A DNA stretch of 35,794 nt from Treponema sp. (GTDB lineage: Bacteria; Spirochaetota; Spirochaetia; Treponematales; Treponemataceae). A model generated the notes under the pieces. It was not told the DNA's origin and ran no database searches. It saw only the letters and a program-made list of their open reading frames with translations. Positions 10,301 to 18,791 of this stretch are shown here, piece by piece. The stretch lies in contig JALNVF010000010.1 of NCBI GenBank assembly GCA_023231445.1, forward strand, positions 1-35,794. The letters run 5' to 3'. Each line of letters starts with the position of its first letter. Within the stretch, counting starts at the first letter, position 1. The position numbers and the translations under genes were made by a program.

Positions 10301-10433
10301 CGCAGTCTTGAACGACCTGCAGGAAACAAAGATGGTCGGAATAATTTCACATATAGAAAACATGAAAACAGCTGTCCGTTCTCAGGTCGAAATCATAAAA
10401 ACGGCAGAGGGCTCACATATTAAAATTTATTAG
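7383..10433 (+). CDS. sbcC: exonuclease SbcCD subunit C (SMC-like ATPase)
   Basis: The product is 1016 residues. The start at 7383 is chosen because GAGGAG lies five bases before it and it overlaps the sbcD stop in ATGA; an ATG 18 bases earlier has no such site. Walker A is FGNTGAGKTS (about 31-40). Long coiled coils flank a zinc-hook CPVCG (Cys 517 and 520). The ABC signature LSGGETF is near 923 and Walker B LFIDEGFGSLDEE near 955. This is the complete Rad50-like architecture. SbcC-D opens and degrades hairpins and blocked DNA ends. A strong terminator closes the unit about 40 bases downstream. Confidence 0.97.
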   Translation: MKPLFIKMHNIGPFKDESLDFTKLENMFLIFGNTGAGKTSIFDAMTYALYGVLNGSRKGNVRAFRSDFVSGEELASVEFIFEIAYIKYRVYRTLPQSYTTRNGTAAEKAVVLGLESSSDGKTFTAFSGTISETNGQIEKIIGLNAAEFSRIVLLPQGAFADFLHENSKDRRDTLEKLFPVNSYTAVTDEVKALSEENIRQLDAVAAQIAGCVKKYNTDTADEELKRLHKEQQELENNQKEIMQQLSDLSASREKLTARYKAALQNDNNKKDLEKLQTKSGEINKIREKLSLAAEAAKLSEYIHIARQNENNRLFCSRELESAGQSVALAEQELSLLTAQKNLREAQKKSAEEADAELPHQRSRLAWVRQLAELRKKAEESENTELQAEKELENVSASAEKTFTAFMTVAESVLTDTCKNMMVAQILSLLLSAEQTAHITWTDAQIVQKNAEQRAALISEIHQAETNSAAAADAHEKAQQYAENTKKCIEDIENKIELQKRNNAACYLAASLSDGRPCPVCGSISHPSPVKPGPEILSLQDQLDTTRHNLELAQNDVDDKLQQKARAQKYLEEKREQLTVIPETPTVDEAQYSRREAEKIYKFVSEASKKAAQLANTYQLQQQQIQTLTRQFSTIKSDAAAARTALTQLADTIREVQGEQIPEEQQLSAAIAALEKTSQDGKTAYTEWNNSFMDSGRKKYSAQARFEELSRQFTEVTKSTNESSAILSTRLEHTPFKTPEEAETALLSEEEQKNLRQSVMTYDDEVKKITALMENTELTPPCDEIRKQIAESESEIQKIQSEQEKTVRLMQDVSVRYNTLQSYVTEKNELEAKRIELEKKAAPYKMLYNDLSGKNPKNIPFNSWALGMYFEQVVQYANKRFSSISSGRFTFKVLSDKSPGGGYKGLDLLVTDTFTGTDRDTSTLSGGETFMASISLALALTDIVQNRNGGVRLDSLFIDEGFGSLDEETMDCAIAVLNDLQETKMVGIISHIENMKTAVRSQVEIIKTAEGSHIKIY

Positions 10434-10472
10434 TTTTAGTTTTAAATACACCAAAAAATCCGTTGTCAGCAC

Positions 10473-10505
10473 AAAAAAGGCGTCCTCGCTGAGAACGCCT
10501 TTTTT
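10473..10505. terminator. bidirectional rho-independent terminator between sbcC and oadB
   Basis: An A6-GGCGT arm at 10473-10483 pairs with ACGCC-T6 at 10495-10505. An inner CTC/GAG stem and a three-base loop follow a single C/A mismatch. The U-run follows the stem on both strands, so it can end sbcC on the plus strand and oadB on the minus strand. Confidence 0.88.
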
Positions 10506-10564
10506 ACTGATTAAAACGATTTAACGGCAGTGTACAGTTTTGTCCTGCACCGTATTATTTCATT

Positions 10565-11995
10565 CTAAGCATAAGTCGCAATAAATACACCGGCCGCAAT
10601 AGCAGTACCGATAACACCTGCAACATTCGGACCCATGGCATTCATGAGCAGGAAGTTTGAAGGATCATACTCCATTCCGACTTTGTTCGAAACACGGGCC
10701 GCCATAGGAACGGCAGAAACTCCGGCGGAACCGATGAGAGGGTTAATTTTCTGGTCTTTCGGAAGAAAAAGATTCATAATCTTCGCCATTATAATTCCAC
10801 CAGCTGTAGCGATTATAAACGCCAGCAGACCAAGTGCGATAATTCCCAATGAATTAGGATTAATAATCTTTTCAGGGGTCATCTGCGAACCGACACCAAG
10901 AGAAAGAAGAATCGATACAATATTCATCATTTCATTCTTCAATGTCTTTGAAAGCCGGTCCACACACCCTGCTTCCTGAATAAAATTGCCGAATGCAAGC
11001 ATTCCGATAAGAGGCGCTGCCGGAGGAAGAAGCAGAATCGTAAGAATAAGAAGCATAATCGGGAACAGAATTTTTTCCATCTTTGAAACAGGGCGTACCT
11101 GAGGCATAGTAATAAGGCGCTCTTTCTTTGTCGTAAGGAGTTTCATGATAGGAGGCTGAATAAGAGGAACAAGTGCCATATATGAATATGCAGCAACAGC
11201 AACAACGGCCATCATCTCAGGAGCAAGCTTTCCGGAAACATAAATTGTCGTCGGACCGTCCGCACCGCCGATTATAGCAATGGCACATGCCTGCTTCATA
11301 TTGTAATCAATTCCCGGAATAAGATTAAACAACGCAACTCCGAACATTGTCACGAAAACACCAAGCTGGGCAGCTCCACCGAGCAGAGCTGTTTTGGGAT
11401 TGGCAATAAGCGGACCAAAGTCCGTCATTGCACCGATTCCCATAAAAATCAGCATAGGGAAGAACTCGTTCCCTACACCGGCTTTATAAATAATATGGAG
11501 CATGCCGCTAGGTGCATCACCCATACCGGCTCCAAGAATATTTACAAATATTGTGCCGAACCCGATCGGAATAAGTAAAAGCGGTTCAAAATCTTTTGCA
11601 GCTCCCAAATATACAATCAGGAATCCCACCACGATCATAATAAGGCTGTACCATGCCGGTGCCGTTGCACCGGAAAAAGGATCATATGCAGCTGTTGCAG
11701 CTTCTTCTTCTGAAGCCGCCTGCTCAGCAGCTTTTTCTCCGGCAGTTTCCGTATGAGACATTTTATAAATACCGGTATTATGCCAGATATTTGTAAGGAA
11801 AATCGGAACATCAATATTCTTTATTCCCTCGGATCCCCTGATCTTTGCAGTGCTTATTGTACGGAAAGATGCCTGTGCCTCATATTCACTCTGAGCAAAG
11901 ATTGTACTCTTTCCCACAGAGAACACCAGCGCAATACCAAGCAGTACGAACAGCGTGATGAATATATTCTTTACGTTTGTTTTAGATGTATCCAT
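10565..11995 (-). CDS. oadB: oxaloacetate decarboxylase beta subunit, sodium-pumping membrane protein
   Basis: The product is 476 residues from ATG 11995, which has AAGG upstream and begins ten bases after the oadA stop. OadB couples decarboxylation of carboxybiotin to sodium export across the inner membrane. The core has about ten hydrophobic segments, FEPLLLIPIGFG, GGADGPTTIYVS (the Asp is in the sodium site region) and the C-terminal GPNVAGVIGTAIAAG. The first about 95 residues are extra compared with classical OadB of about 430: one membrane segment, a soluble stretch, then a Glu/Ala-rich linker (KAAEQAASEEEAATAA). Related MmdB or GcdB subunits are hard to separate by sequence; the carboxyltransferase next door supports an oxaloacetate-type pump. 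Confidence 0.92.
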   Translation of the reverse strand: MDTSKTNVKNIFITLFVLLGIALVFSVGKSTIFAQSEYEAQASFRTISTAKIRGSEGIKNIDVPIFLTNIWHNTGIYKMSHTETAGEKAAEQAASEEEAATAAYDPFSGATAPAWYSLIMIVVGFLIVYLGAAKDFEPLLLIPIGFGTIFVNILGAGMGDAPSGMLHIIYKAGVGNEFFPMLIFMGIGAMTDFGPLIANPKTALLGGAAQLGVFVTMFGVALFNLIPGIDYNMKQACAIAIIGGADGPTTIYVSGKLAPEMMAVVAVAAYSYMALVPLIQPPIMKLLTTKKERLITMPQVRPVSKMEKILFPIMLLILTILLLPPAAPLIGMLAFGNFIQEAGCVDRLSKTLKNEMMNIVSILLSLGVGSQMTPEKIINPNSLGIIALGLLAFIIATAGGIIMAKIMNLFLPKDQKINPLIGSAGVSAVPMAARVSNKVGMEYDPSNFLLMNAMGPNVAGVIGTAIAAGVFIATYA

Positions 11996-12005
11996 AAACC
12001 TTACC

Positions 12006-14063
12006 TTATTTAATTTCAGCAAGAGGCTGACCTGACGTAATCTGAGTTCCCGGCTGGGCAAGAAAATGAACTTTTCCGGCCGTGCCTGCCTTGATTTCAA
12101 GTTCCATTTTCATGGATTCAATCATAATGATTGTCGTATCAGCCTTAACGGTATCACCTTCGTTTGCAACATAGCGGAGAAGAGTACCTGCTACCGGTGC
12201 ATTAACCGGTTTTCCTCCGGTAGAAGCAGATGATGCAGCAGGAGCTGCTTTCGGGGCGGCAGACTGTTTCGGAGCTGCAGGAGTGACGACAGTACCTCCA
12301 AGACTTGCAAGAACCTGACCCGCAGTAATCTGGCTGCCGGGCTGTGCAACGAACGTTATTTTTCCGTCAGCAGGAGCCTTTACTTCAAGTTCCATCTTCA
12401 TAGATTCAATCATGATGACCGTATCACCCTTCTTTACCTGAGCACCATCCTGTGCTGTATAACGAAGCAGTGTACCGGCAACAGGAGCTTTTATCTCTGT
12501 ACCGCCTGAAACGACAGGAGCCTCATTTACGGGTACAGCGGAAGCACCGCCGAATGCAATGTTGTACGATATACCGTTTACAACGATATTATCGCTTCCG
12601 GCCGTTGTCGTAACAGCATACGGGGTACCATTGACCGTAACAGTATATGAACCTGCTTTCGGCGCACTTGAAACAGCCGGTGTTTTTACACCAAAAGCAG
12701 TTTTTGCATCAACAGGACCTTTTGAACGTTCTTTGAAGAATTTCTCTGCAACTTTCGGGAACATCGCATAGGTAAGTACGTCTTCATCACTGCCGTTTCC
12801 GCCGGCTTTATTCGCATCTTCCACACATTTATCCCATTCATTTGCAATAAGATCAGCCGGCCGGCAGGTAACAACAGCATCCATTTTATTCTGTTTAAGT
12901 GCTTCCTGTTGAATTTCCTGATTGCATGCCGCAGGCGTAGCACCGTATTTTCCGACCAGAAGATCACGGAACTCCTGAGTAAGACGTGCATAACGTCCGA
13001 ACAGTACATTAAATACTGCCTGGGTACCAACAATCTGACTTGTAGGGGTAACGAGCGGAATAAATCCTGCGTCCTTCTGTACTATCGGAATTTCCTTAAG
13101 AACTTCGTCCATTTTATTTGAAGCGCCCTGCTCCTTGAGCTGCGATTCAAGATTTGAAAGCATTCCTCCCGGAACCTGAGAAACAAGAATACGTGTATCA
13201 GCCCCAAGGAATTTTGATTCTAGAGAAGCATAATGAGTACGGACTTCACGGAAATAAGCCGCGATTTCAAGCAAAGCTTTCGTATCGAGTCCTGTATCAA
13301 ATTCTGTTCCTTTGAGCATTTCAACAACAGTCTCTGTCGGACTGTGTGATGTTCCCATAGACATAGAAGAAATAGCCGTATCAAGAACGTCAGCACCTGC
13401 TTCTGCAGCTTTAAGAAGTGTTGCAACACTCAGCCCCGTAGTTGCATGAGAGTGAATTTCGACAGGCATGTCAACTTTTGCTTTTATAGCTTTTACGAGA
13501 TCATATGCCTCAAACGGTTTCAGCAGACCTGCCATATCCTTAATACAGATCGAATCAGCACCGAAGTCTGCATATGTTTTAGCGAGATCCGCATATACTT
13601 CTTTTGTATGATACGGTGTTGTAGCATACGAAATAGCCATCTGCACTTCTTTACCTGTTTTTTTTGCAGCTTTTGTCGCACGTTCAAGATTGCGGGGATC
13701 ATTACAGGCATCGAAAATACGGAATATACCGATACCGTTTTTAGCTGCCGCTTCGACAAACTTATCGACAACATCATCTGCATAATGGCGGTACCCGAGC
13801 AGGTTCTGACCGCGGAGAAGCATCATTATTTTGGTATTGGGCATTGCAGCATGAAGTTTCCGCAGGCGTTCCCACGGATCTTCATTCAGAAACCGGATAC
13901 ATGAATCATAAGTTGCTCCACCCCATCCTTCTGCGGCATAATAACCGATTTTATCGATCAACGGACATGCAGGAAGCATATCTGCTGTTGTCATACGGGT
14001 TGCATGAAGCGATTGATGCGCATCGCGCAATACTAATTCTGTAAGTTGGACCTTTTTAGCCAT
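12006..14063 (-). CDS. oadA: oxaloacetate decarboxylase alpha subunit with two biotinyl domains
   Basis: The product is 685 residues, longer than the usual about 590-600. Residues about 1-460 form the carboxyltransferase: RDAHQSLHATR, the lysine in KDMAGLL (about 175) and HSHATTG (about 204-210) are the metal and catalytic region. After a small beta segment (about 472-505) come two biotin-carrier domains. The first is about 523-590 with ESMKMELE at 553-560 (biotin on K556); the second is about 618-685 with the same motif at 649-656 (K652). A Pro/Ala linker separates them. AGGAG lies seven bases before the ATG. The order oadG-oadA-oadB and short spacings mark an operon for sodium export driven by oxaloacetate breakdown to pyruvate. 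Confidence 0.95.
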   Translation of the reverse strand: MAKKVQLTELVLRDAHQSLHATRMTTADMLPACPLIDKIGYYAAEGWGGATYDSCIRFLNEDPWERLRKLHAAMPNTKIMMLLRGQNLLGYRHYADDVVDKFVEAAAKNGIGIFRIFDACNDPRNLERATKAAKKTGKEVQMAISYATTPYHTKEVYADLAKTYADFGADSICIKDMAGLLKPFEAYDLVKAIKAKVDMPVEIHSHATTGLSVATLLKAAEAGADVLDTAISSMSMGTSHSPTETVVEMLKGTEFDTGLDTKALLEIAAYFREVRTHYASLESKFLGADTRILVSQVPGGMLSNLESQLKEQGASNKMDEVLKEIPIVQKDAGFIPLVTPTSQIVGTQAVFNVLFGRYARLTQEFRDLLVGKYGATPAACNQEIQQEALKQNKMDAVVTCRPADLIANEWDKCVEDANKAGGNGSDEDVLTYAMFPKVAEKFFKERSKGPVDAKTAFGVKTPAVSSAPKAGSYTVTVNGTPYAVTTTAGSDNIVVNGISYNIAFGGASAVPVNEAPVVSGGTEIKAPVAGTLLRYTAQDGAQVKKGDTVIMIESMKMELEVKAPADGKITFVAQPGSQITAGQVLASLGGTVVTPAAPKQSAAPKAAPAASSASTGGKPVNAPVAGTLLRYVANEGDTVKADTTIIMIESMKMELEIKAGTAGKVHFLAQPGTQITSGQPLAEIK

Positions 14064-14077
14064 AATAGTACTCCTGA

Positions 14078-14332
14078 TTATCGTTTTTGGTGAACGGCAG
14101 CAGCGATCGCAGCGACCGCTGCATCATCCTGCGAAAGTGCAGCGGAAACCGCAGCTGCAGGAGCAGATTTTACTGTTGCATCTTTCTCTGAATCTACATC
14201 AAGATTGAACGCATGAACAGCTGCATGAAGCAGGTGCATACATACGTTCAAAATGATCAGGAAAGAGAACACAACACCCATACCAAGCAGCGTAAGAATA
14301 CCACTCTGCTGAAGCATCTCAGATATTGTCAT
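14078..14332 (-). CDS. oadG: oxaloacetate decarboxylase gamma subunit
   Basis: The product is 84 residues with one membrane helix near the N-terminus (ILTLLGMGVVFSFLIILNVC). A polar, Ala-rich tail follows, ending in AAAVHQKR. This size and layout are those of OadG, the small anchor that assembles the pump and, in studied cases, binds zinc through its C-terminal tail. A GGAGG site precedes the ATG. It is the first gene of the oad operon. The sequence itself is poorly conserved in this family, so position adjacent to oadA carries much of the call. Confidence 0.85.
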   Translation of the reverse strand: MTISEMLQQSGILTLLGMGVVFSFLIILNVCMHLLHAAVHAFNLDVDSEKDATVKSAPAAAVSAALSQDDAAVAAIAAAVHQKR

Positions 14333-14368
14333 ATTTCCTCCATGGGAATGTCCATTATGTCCGCGGAA

Positions 14369-14384
14369 AACTTTCCAGAAAGTT
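14369..14384. promoter_or_regulatory. palindrome upstream of oadG
   Basis: AACTTTC and GAAAGTT arms (7 bp, perfect) are separated by CA, 37 bases upstream of the oadG start. It could be an operator or an mRNA hairpin in the oad leader. Nothing identifies the binding protein. Confidence 0.3.
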
Positions 14385-14564
14385 CTGCAGGACTATTGAT
14401 TTAAAAAATGCCGATTACTCCCATTTTAGAATAATATCCTCTTTTATTCAATATACAAAATATAGAAAAGTAACTATTTTTATATTTTACTGATATTTGT
14501 TTAAAATACGTGAATGTATGCTAAAATAACAGACAAAAGATTCCCTTTTCAGGAGGATAGTTAT

Positions 14565-15242
14565 ATGGCGTACATACCTGCCTGTATTTTTGCCGTCGTA
14601 AGTGTAATACATCTTACAGGTTGTATTATGGAAAAGAAAAAACTTTGCTTTCGTACCAAGCCCATTCTTATGCCGCTGCTTGCCGTTACAGCCAGTGCAG
14701 TTCTTATTCCTCATCTTCCGGATGCAAAACATACACTCGTGTTTACTGTTGCCGCACTTGCCTGCGGTACAGCAGGTGACATTTTTCTGCTCTCTACCGA
14801 TGAAAAACATTTCGCCGCCGGCGCTCTCTGTTTTTTAACCGGACATATCTGCTGGATAACACAATACAGTAAAGTGTACACCGTATGTTCTCCAGCAAAA
14901 ATCGTCATTGGCATCATTTGTACCGCTGTATTACTTACGGCAGCCTATTTTATACTGGGAAAACCCAGAGGTATAATCGGGATTGGTACAATTGCTTATG
15001 GCGCTGTTCTCTGTATGCTTGTTTTTACAGGAACAGCGGCAGTGTATACATTCGGAACAATTGCCGCGGAATTATATCTTGCAGGGGCTCTGCTGTTCCT
15101 TGTTTCAGACAGTATGCTTGGTTTTGCTGTCATCAAGAAACCTTTTCCCCGCTCACAATTTTTTATTATGCTTACCTACATTGCCGCCCAGATTCTGCTG
15201 ACTGCGGCTGTAATTTTTCTGCAGCTTCAGTCAGCAGCTTAA
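14565..15242 (+). CDS. YhhN family membrane protein (lysoplasmalogenase-like)
   Basis: The product is 225 residues from ATG 14565, with AGGAGG eight bases upstream; an earlier ATG at 14514 lacks a site. It contains about seven to eight hydrophobic helices. Family marks are CGTAGDIFLL, GALCFLTGHICWI and GALLFLVSDSMLGF, the conserved Asp/His-bearing segments of YhhN/TMEM86 proteins. In animals members hydrolyse lysoplasmalogens; the bacterial substrate is usually unknown. It is a single gene, divergent from oadG and convergent with dapB, whose stop is nine bases away. Confidence 0.85.
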   Translation: MAYIPACIFAVVSVIHLTGCIMEKKKLCFRTKPILMPLLAVTASAVLIPHLPDAKHTLVFTVAALACGTAGDIFLLSTDEKHFAAGALCFLTGHICWITQYSKVYTVCSPAKIVIGIICTAVLLTAAYFILGKPRGIIGIGTIAYGAVLCMLVFTGTAAVYTFGTIAAELYLAGALLFLVSDSMLGFAVIKKPFPRSQFFIMLTYIAAQILLTAAVIFLQLQSAA

Positions 15243-15251
15243 CTACTACAG

Positions 15252-16034
15252 TTAAGGAAACAGATCATCCATGTTGTACAGTCTGCCTTTCTGCAGTTTT
15301 CCGGTCTTGAGATTCACCGAAAGTCGTTCAAGCGCGCGTACAGCACCGAAGGCAAATCCTTCTCTGCTTCGTGCACGATGAGTAAGTTCTATAGTATCAG
15401 CAGGACCATCAAAAAAAACCGTATGCGTTCCCGGGACCGAACCGCAGCGGGTACTGGAAACATGAAGCTGATCCTGCCTTGGTTTACCATGAAATGCATC
15501 AGTTACGATTTCAGTCTTTGCCGGATTGCAGGACATAATACGACGGGCAATTTCAATTGCAGTTCCGGACGGACTGTCTGCCTTCTGGGCGTGATGCATC
15601 TCCCAGACAGCAGTATCATACTCACTGTACGGCTGCATAAGTTTTACAGCTTCTTCCACGATTCTGTAAAACATATTCACCCCTATTGAAAAATTCGACG
15701 AGTGCATGATTGTTCCGCCGCACGATGCTGCAAACTCAGCAACTTCTTTTTCTTTATCAGCCCAGCCAGTTGTACCGACAACGATTGGAACACCAAGAGG
15801 AAGAAGTGCCATAATATTCCCCATAACAGCAGAAGGGTGGCTGAATTCAATAATACCTTCCGCTCCAGAGGATTTTACCGCACGAACAACAGCATCACCG
15901 TCTCCAGCAGCAACTTTTACATCAGCATCAGGGGATGCGACATCTGCAGTCACCACAACTTCATGACAGAGTTTTACTGCAGCATCTTTTATCATATGCC
16001 CCATTTTTCCGTAACCAACAATTGCGATTTTCAT
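15252..16034 (-). CDS. dapB: 4-hydroxy-tetrahydrodipicolinate reductase
   Basis: The product is 260 residues, normal for DapB. This enzyme is the NAD(P)H-dependent step of diaminopimelate and lysine synthesis. The N-terminal nucleotide loop is IVGYGKMGHMI. IEFSHPSAV and VVGTTGW follow, then the substrate-binding HHAQKADSPSGTA with the conserved His-His and Lys. FGAVRALERL near the end is also typical. The start lies one base after the uraA stop, so both are probably one transcript although functionally unrelated. No strong ribosome binding site is seen, consistent with coupling to uraA. Confidence 0.95.
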   Translation of the reverse strand: MKIAIVGYGKMGHMIKDAAVKLCHEVVVTADVASPDADVKVAAGDGDAVVRAVKSSGAEGIIEFSHPSAVMGNIMALLPLGVPIVVGTTGWADKEKEVAEFAASCGGTIMHSSNFSIGVNMFYRIVEEAVKLMQPYSEYDTAVWEMHHAQKADSPSGTAIEIARRIMSCNPAKTEIVTDAFHGKPRQDQLHVSSTRCGSVPGTHTVFFDGPADTIELTHRARSREGFAFGAVRALERLSVNLKTGKLQKGRLYNMDDLFP

Positions 16035-16035
16035 A

Positions 16036-17358
16036 TTATTTTTTGTCCACTGATTCAGGAATGATTAAATTAAGAAAAATTCCAATAATCGTTGCAAGCG
16101 CAACACCCCCAAGACTAAAGACGAATTCTTTTCCTATTGAAAACTGGAGGATACCACCTCCAATTCCTATAACCATAATAACTGATGAAATAGTAAGATT
16201 GCGTTTATCCTGATAATCAACGCCTTCTTCAACAAGTGTGCGGAGACCGCTTGAAGCAATGAGCCCATACAGAAGCATTGAAATACCACCCAGTACAGGA
16301 CCCGGAATTGTCTGGATGAAAGCACCGACTTTCTGACAAAACGACAAAAGAACCGCTATTACGGCAGCTCCGCCTATAACCCATACACTGTACACTTTCG
16401 TAATTGCCATAACACCGATATTTTCACCGTATGTTGTATTCGGCGGCCCACCCCAGATCGCAGCCCATGCAGTTGCAAGACCGTCACCTGTAAGGGTACG
16501 GTGCAGTCCGGGATCCTTAAGGAAATCATGTCCGACAACACGGGATGTTGTCAGTGTATCACCCAGATGTTCACAGATCGTCGCAAGAGAAACTATGATG
16601 AATGTAAGAATTGCCACCAGATTGAATTTCGGCGCCATCCAGAAATAATGTCCGGACGCATCAAGATGAAGAAAAGGAAGACCGAACCATTTTGCATTTC
16701 TTACGACATCAAAATTAATGATTTTATATGCTGGAAAGAAAAATCCCATAATAAGGGCAAAAAGATACCCTCCCACAAGACCGATTAGTATGGAAATGGT
16801 ATTAAAAAAACCTTTAAGAAATATTGTTGCAATAATTGCAATACCAAGTGTTACCGCGGCGATACTCAGATAAACAAGAGAATAATTATCCGGAGCACCT
16901 GTCGCTCCAACGTATAAAGCTTCCTTTATAGCAGTGGGGGCAAGATTCATACCTATAACAACAATAACAGAACCTATGACAACAGGAGGAAGCGCTTTAT
17001 CAATCCACTCTTTACCGCATATTTTGATAATAACGGCTACGACACAATAAAATAAACCGGCACATACCGCGCCGCCCATTGCATATGCAATACCATATTG
17101 TTGTCCTATTCCGATAAGGGCAGGAATGAAAGCAAATGAAGAACCCAGAAATGCAGGAACTTTTGCACCGGTAATCAGAATATAAATCAGCGTACCGCTT
17201 CCGGCTGTAAACAACGCGGTCGAGGGACTTAGACCGGTAAGAAGCGGTACCAGAATTGTCGCACCAAACATAGCAAACACATGCTGGAAACTGAGCGGAA
17301 TCCACTGTACGAGAGGCGGCCTGTCATGAGGTCCCCAGATTCTTGATAAAGGTTCCAT
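16036..17358 (-). CDS. uraA: uracil permease (NCS2 family)
   Basis: The product is 440 residues with about 12-14 hydrophobic segments, the size of UraA/PyrP-type nucleobase-proton symporters. Family marks are the QHVFAMFGATILVPLLTG opening, the substrate loop GGPPNTTYGENIGVMAIT in the helix 10 region and the conserved acidic residue in ATICEHLGD. AAGGAG precedes the ATG by five bases. The subunit sits in the inner membrane and imports uracil. Xanthine-type NCS2 members usually carry a different loop motif, so uracil is favoured but not proven. It is co-linear with dapB downstream. Confidence 0.92.
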   Translation of the reverse strand: MEPLSRIWGPHDRPPLVQWIPLSFQHVFAMFGATILVPLLTGLSPSTALFTAGSGTLIYILITGAKVPAFLGSSFAFIPALIGIGQQYGIAYAMGGAVCAGLFYCVVAVIIKICGKEWIDKALPPVVIGSVIVVIGMNLAPTAIKEALYVGATGAPDNYSLVYLSIAAVTLGIAIIATIFLKGFFNTISILIGLVGGYLFALIMGFFFPAYKIINFDVVRNAKWFGLPFLHLDASGHYFWMAPKFNLVAILTFIIVSLATICEHLGDTLTTSRVVGHDFLKDPGLHRTLTGDGLATAWAAIWGGPPNTTYGENIGVMAITKVYSVWVIGGAAVIAVLLSFCQKVGAFIQTIPGPVLGGISMLLYGLIASSGLRTLVEEGVDYQDKRNLTISSVIMVIGIGGGILQFSIGKEFVFSLGGVALATIIGIFLNLIIPESVDKK

Positions 17359-17452
17359 GAAAACTCCTTTTTTGTATATTTTTGTAAGTATATCATTTCA
17401 ACTGATTTTTGAATAGAAAAATCAACACTTCCTGCTGAGCAGATAAAATATA

Positions 17453-17481
17453 TTGACAGGTATTGTTAATTGTTGTATATT
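17453..17481 (+). promoter_or_regulatory. sigma-70-type promoter of the rubrerythrin gene
   Basis: TTGACA (17453-17458) and TATATT (17476-17481) are separated by 17 bases, close to the ideal. A perfect 11-base palindrome, GTAATTATTAC (17489-17499), lies just downstream, where transcription would start. It may be an operator, perhaps for the PerR-like regulator encoded two genes along. The regulator assignment is inference only. Confidence 0.75.
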
Positions 17482-17559
17482 CATTTTTGTAATTATTACA
17501 TTTTTATACTAATTACTCCGCATAGCGGATAAATCCATAGTACTTAAAGAGGTATACGT

Positions 17560-18105
17560 ATGAAACAGTGGAGATGCAAAGTTTGTGGTTATGTATTTAC
17601 CGGAGATAATCCTCCGTCAGAATGTCCCCAGTGCCACGCTTCTTCAGATAAATTCGAAGAAGTAAAGGAAAACAGCTCAGGCTTTGCAACAGAGCACGTT
17701 ATCGGCATTGCCGGCGGACTTGATGAAGAAGTTGTAGAGGGACTCAAAAACAACTTTACGGGAGAATGTTCTGAAGTAGGAATGTATATCGCAATGGCCA
17801 GACAGGCTGACCGTGAAGGGTATCCGGAAATAGCAGAAGCTTACAAACGCTATGCATATGAAGAAGCAGATCATGCCTCGCGGTTTGCAGAAATGCTCGG
17901 CACAGTTCTTACAAACTCCACAAAGAAAAACCTTGAGATGCGGGTAATGGCAGAAACGGGTGCCTGCGAGGGCAAAAACAAACTGGCAAAACGTGCAAAA
18001 GAACTTGGTTATGATGCGATCCATGACAGTGTTCATGAAATGGCAAAAGATGAAGCTCGTCACGGTTCCGGATTTAAAGGACTTCTGGCCCGCTACTTTA
18101 AGTAG
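17560..18105 (+). CDS. rubrerythrin with N-terminal rubredoxin domain
   Basis: The product is 181 residues. Residues 1-40 form a rubredoxin-type iron site with CKVCGYVF and CPQCHASS. The rest is a ferritin-like four-helix domain with diiron ligands in TGECSEVGMY, YEEADHASRF and MAKDEARHGSGF. This order, rubredoxin first, is that of reverse rubrerythrins, peroxide-detoxifying proteins of anaerobes; classical rubrerythrin has the reverse order. AGAGG lies seven bases before the ATG and a near-consensus promoter lies upstream. The PerR-like gene follows, fitting an oxidative-stress pair. Confidence 0.94.
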   Translation: MKQWRCKVCGYVFTGDNPPSECPQCHASSDKFEEVKENSSGFATEHVIGIAGGLDEEVVEGLKNNFTGECSEVGMYIAMARQADREGYPEIAEAYKRYAYEEADHASRFAEMLGTVLTNSTKKNLEMRVMAETGACEGKNKLAKRAKELGYDAIHDSVHEMAKDEARHGSGFKGLLARYFK

Positions 18106-18112
18106 CAGCTGC

Positions 18113-18160
18113 TGCATCGGCCCGAAGTATCCCGCTCCGGACACGATGCACTATCTTTTT
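18113..18160 (+). terminator. possible terminator after rubrerythrin
   Basis: TGCATCG (18113-18119) pairs with CGATGCA (18144-18150). Inner CCG/CGG pairing is possible and CTTTTT follows. The loop is long, so this is weaker than the sbcC terminator. Confidence 0.45.
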
Positions 18161-18257
18161 CTTCAATAAAAAATTATAGTGTATAGTAAAACTGAAGCTT
18201 TTTTGAATCAGCAGAAACAGGAAATTGCTATGTGCTATAAAATAAAAAGGGATTTAT

Positions 18258-18698
18258 ATGTCAGATAATTATCATACACGACTTAATGCAGCCGGAATTC
18301 GTCCTTCTGTACAACGTGTTGCCGTATATGCCTACCTCTGTGAACATCCTGTTCACCCTACTGTAGACACGGTCTATTCAGCACTTGCACCTGATTATCC
18401 AACCCTTTCAAAAACGACAATTTACAATACGCTTAAACTTTTTGAGGGAAAGAAACTTGTTCAATCTATAAAAATAGAAGACGATAAACTCCGGTATGAT
18501 GCCGACACAACACCTCATCTGCATTTTAAATGTGAGAGATGCGGACGTGTGTTTGATATTTTTGCCGACAGGGATCTTTCGTCCTACATTCTCAAATGCA
18601 GCGATCTGCTTCCTGAAGGTTTTTTCATGAAAAAGATACAGACAAACATCTGGGGAATGTGCGCAGATTGCGTAAAGGAACAGGCTGATCGTACCTGA
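18258..18698 (+). CDS. perR: Fur family transcriptional regulator, PerR-like
   Basis: The product is 146 residues. The N-terminal winged helix includes GIRPSVQRVAVYAYL and LSKTTIYNTLKLF. The metal part has RYDADTTPHLHFKC: this Asp and the two His align with the regulatory iron/manganese ligands of PerR. CERCG and CADC supply the structural zinc cysteines. Fur itself cannot be excluded, but the neighbouring rubrerythrin favours a peroxide-sensing role. AAGGG lies about six bases before the ATG. About 150 bases separate it from the rubrerythrin stop, with a possible terminator between. Confidence 0.88.
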   Translation: MSDNYHTRLNAAGIRPSVQRVAVYAYLCEHPVHPTVDTVYSALAPDYPTLSKTTIYNTLKLFEGKKLVQSIKIEDDKLRYDADTTPHLHFKCERCGRVFDIFADRDLSSYILKCSDLLPEGFFMKKIQTNIWGMCADCVKEQADRT

Positions 18699-18791
18699 GA
18701 ACAGTCAGATTGTACAAAAAAAGTCTTTTTTAGTTAATTCGTTTCTGCTTTCTCCCGATATTCAGAACAGAGAACTATCAGGGGAAATGAA

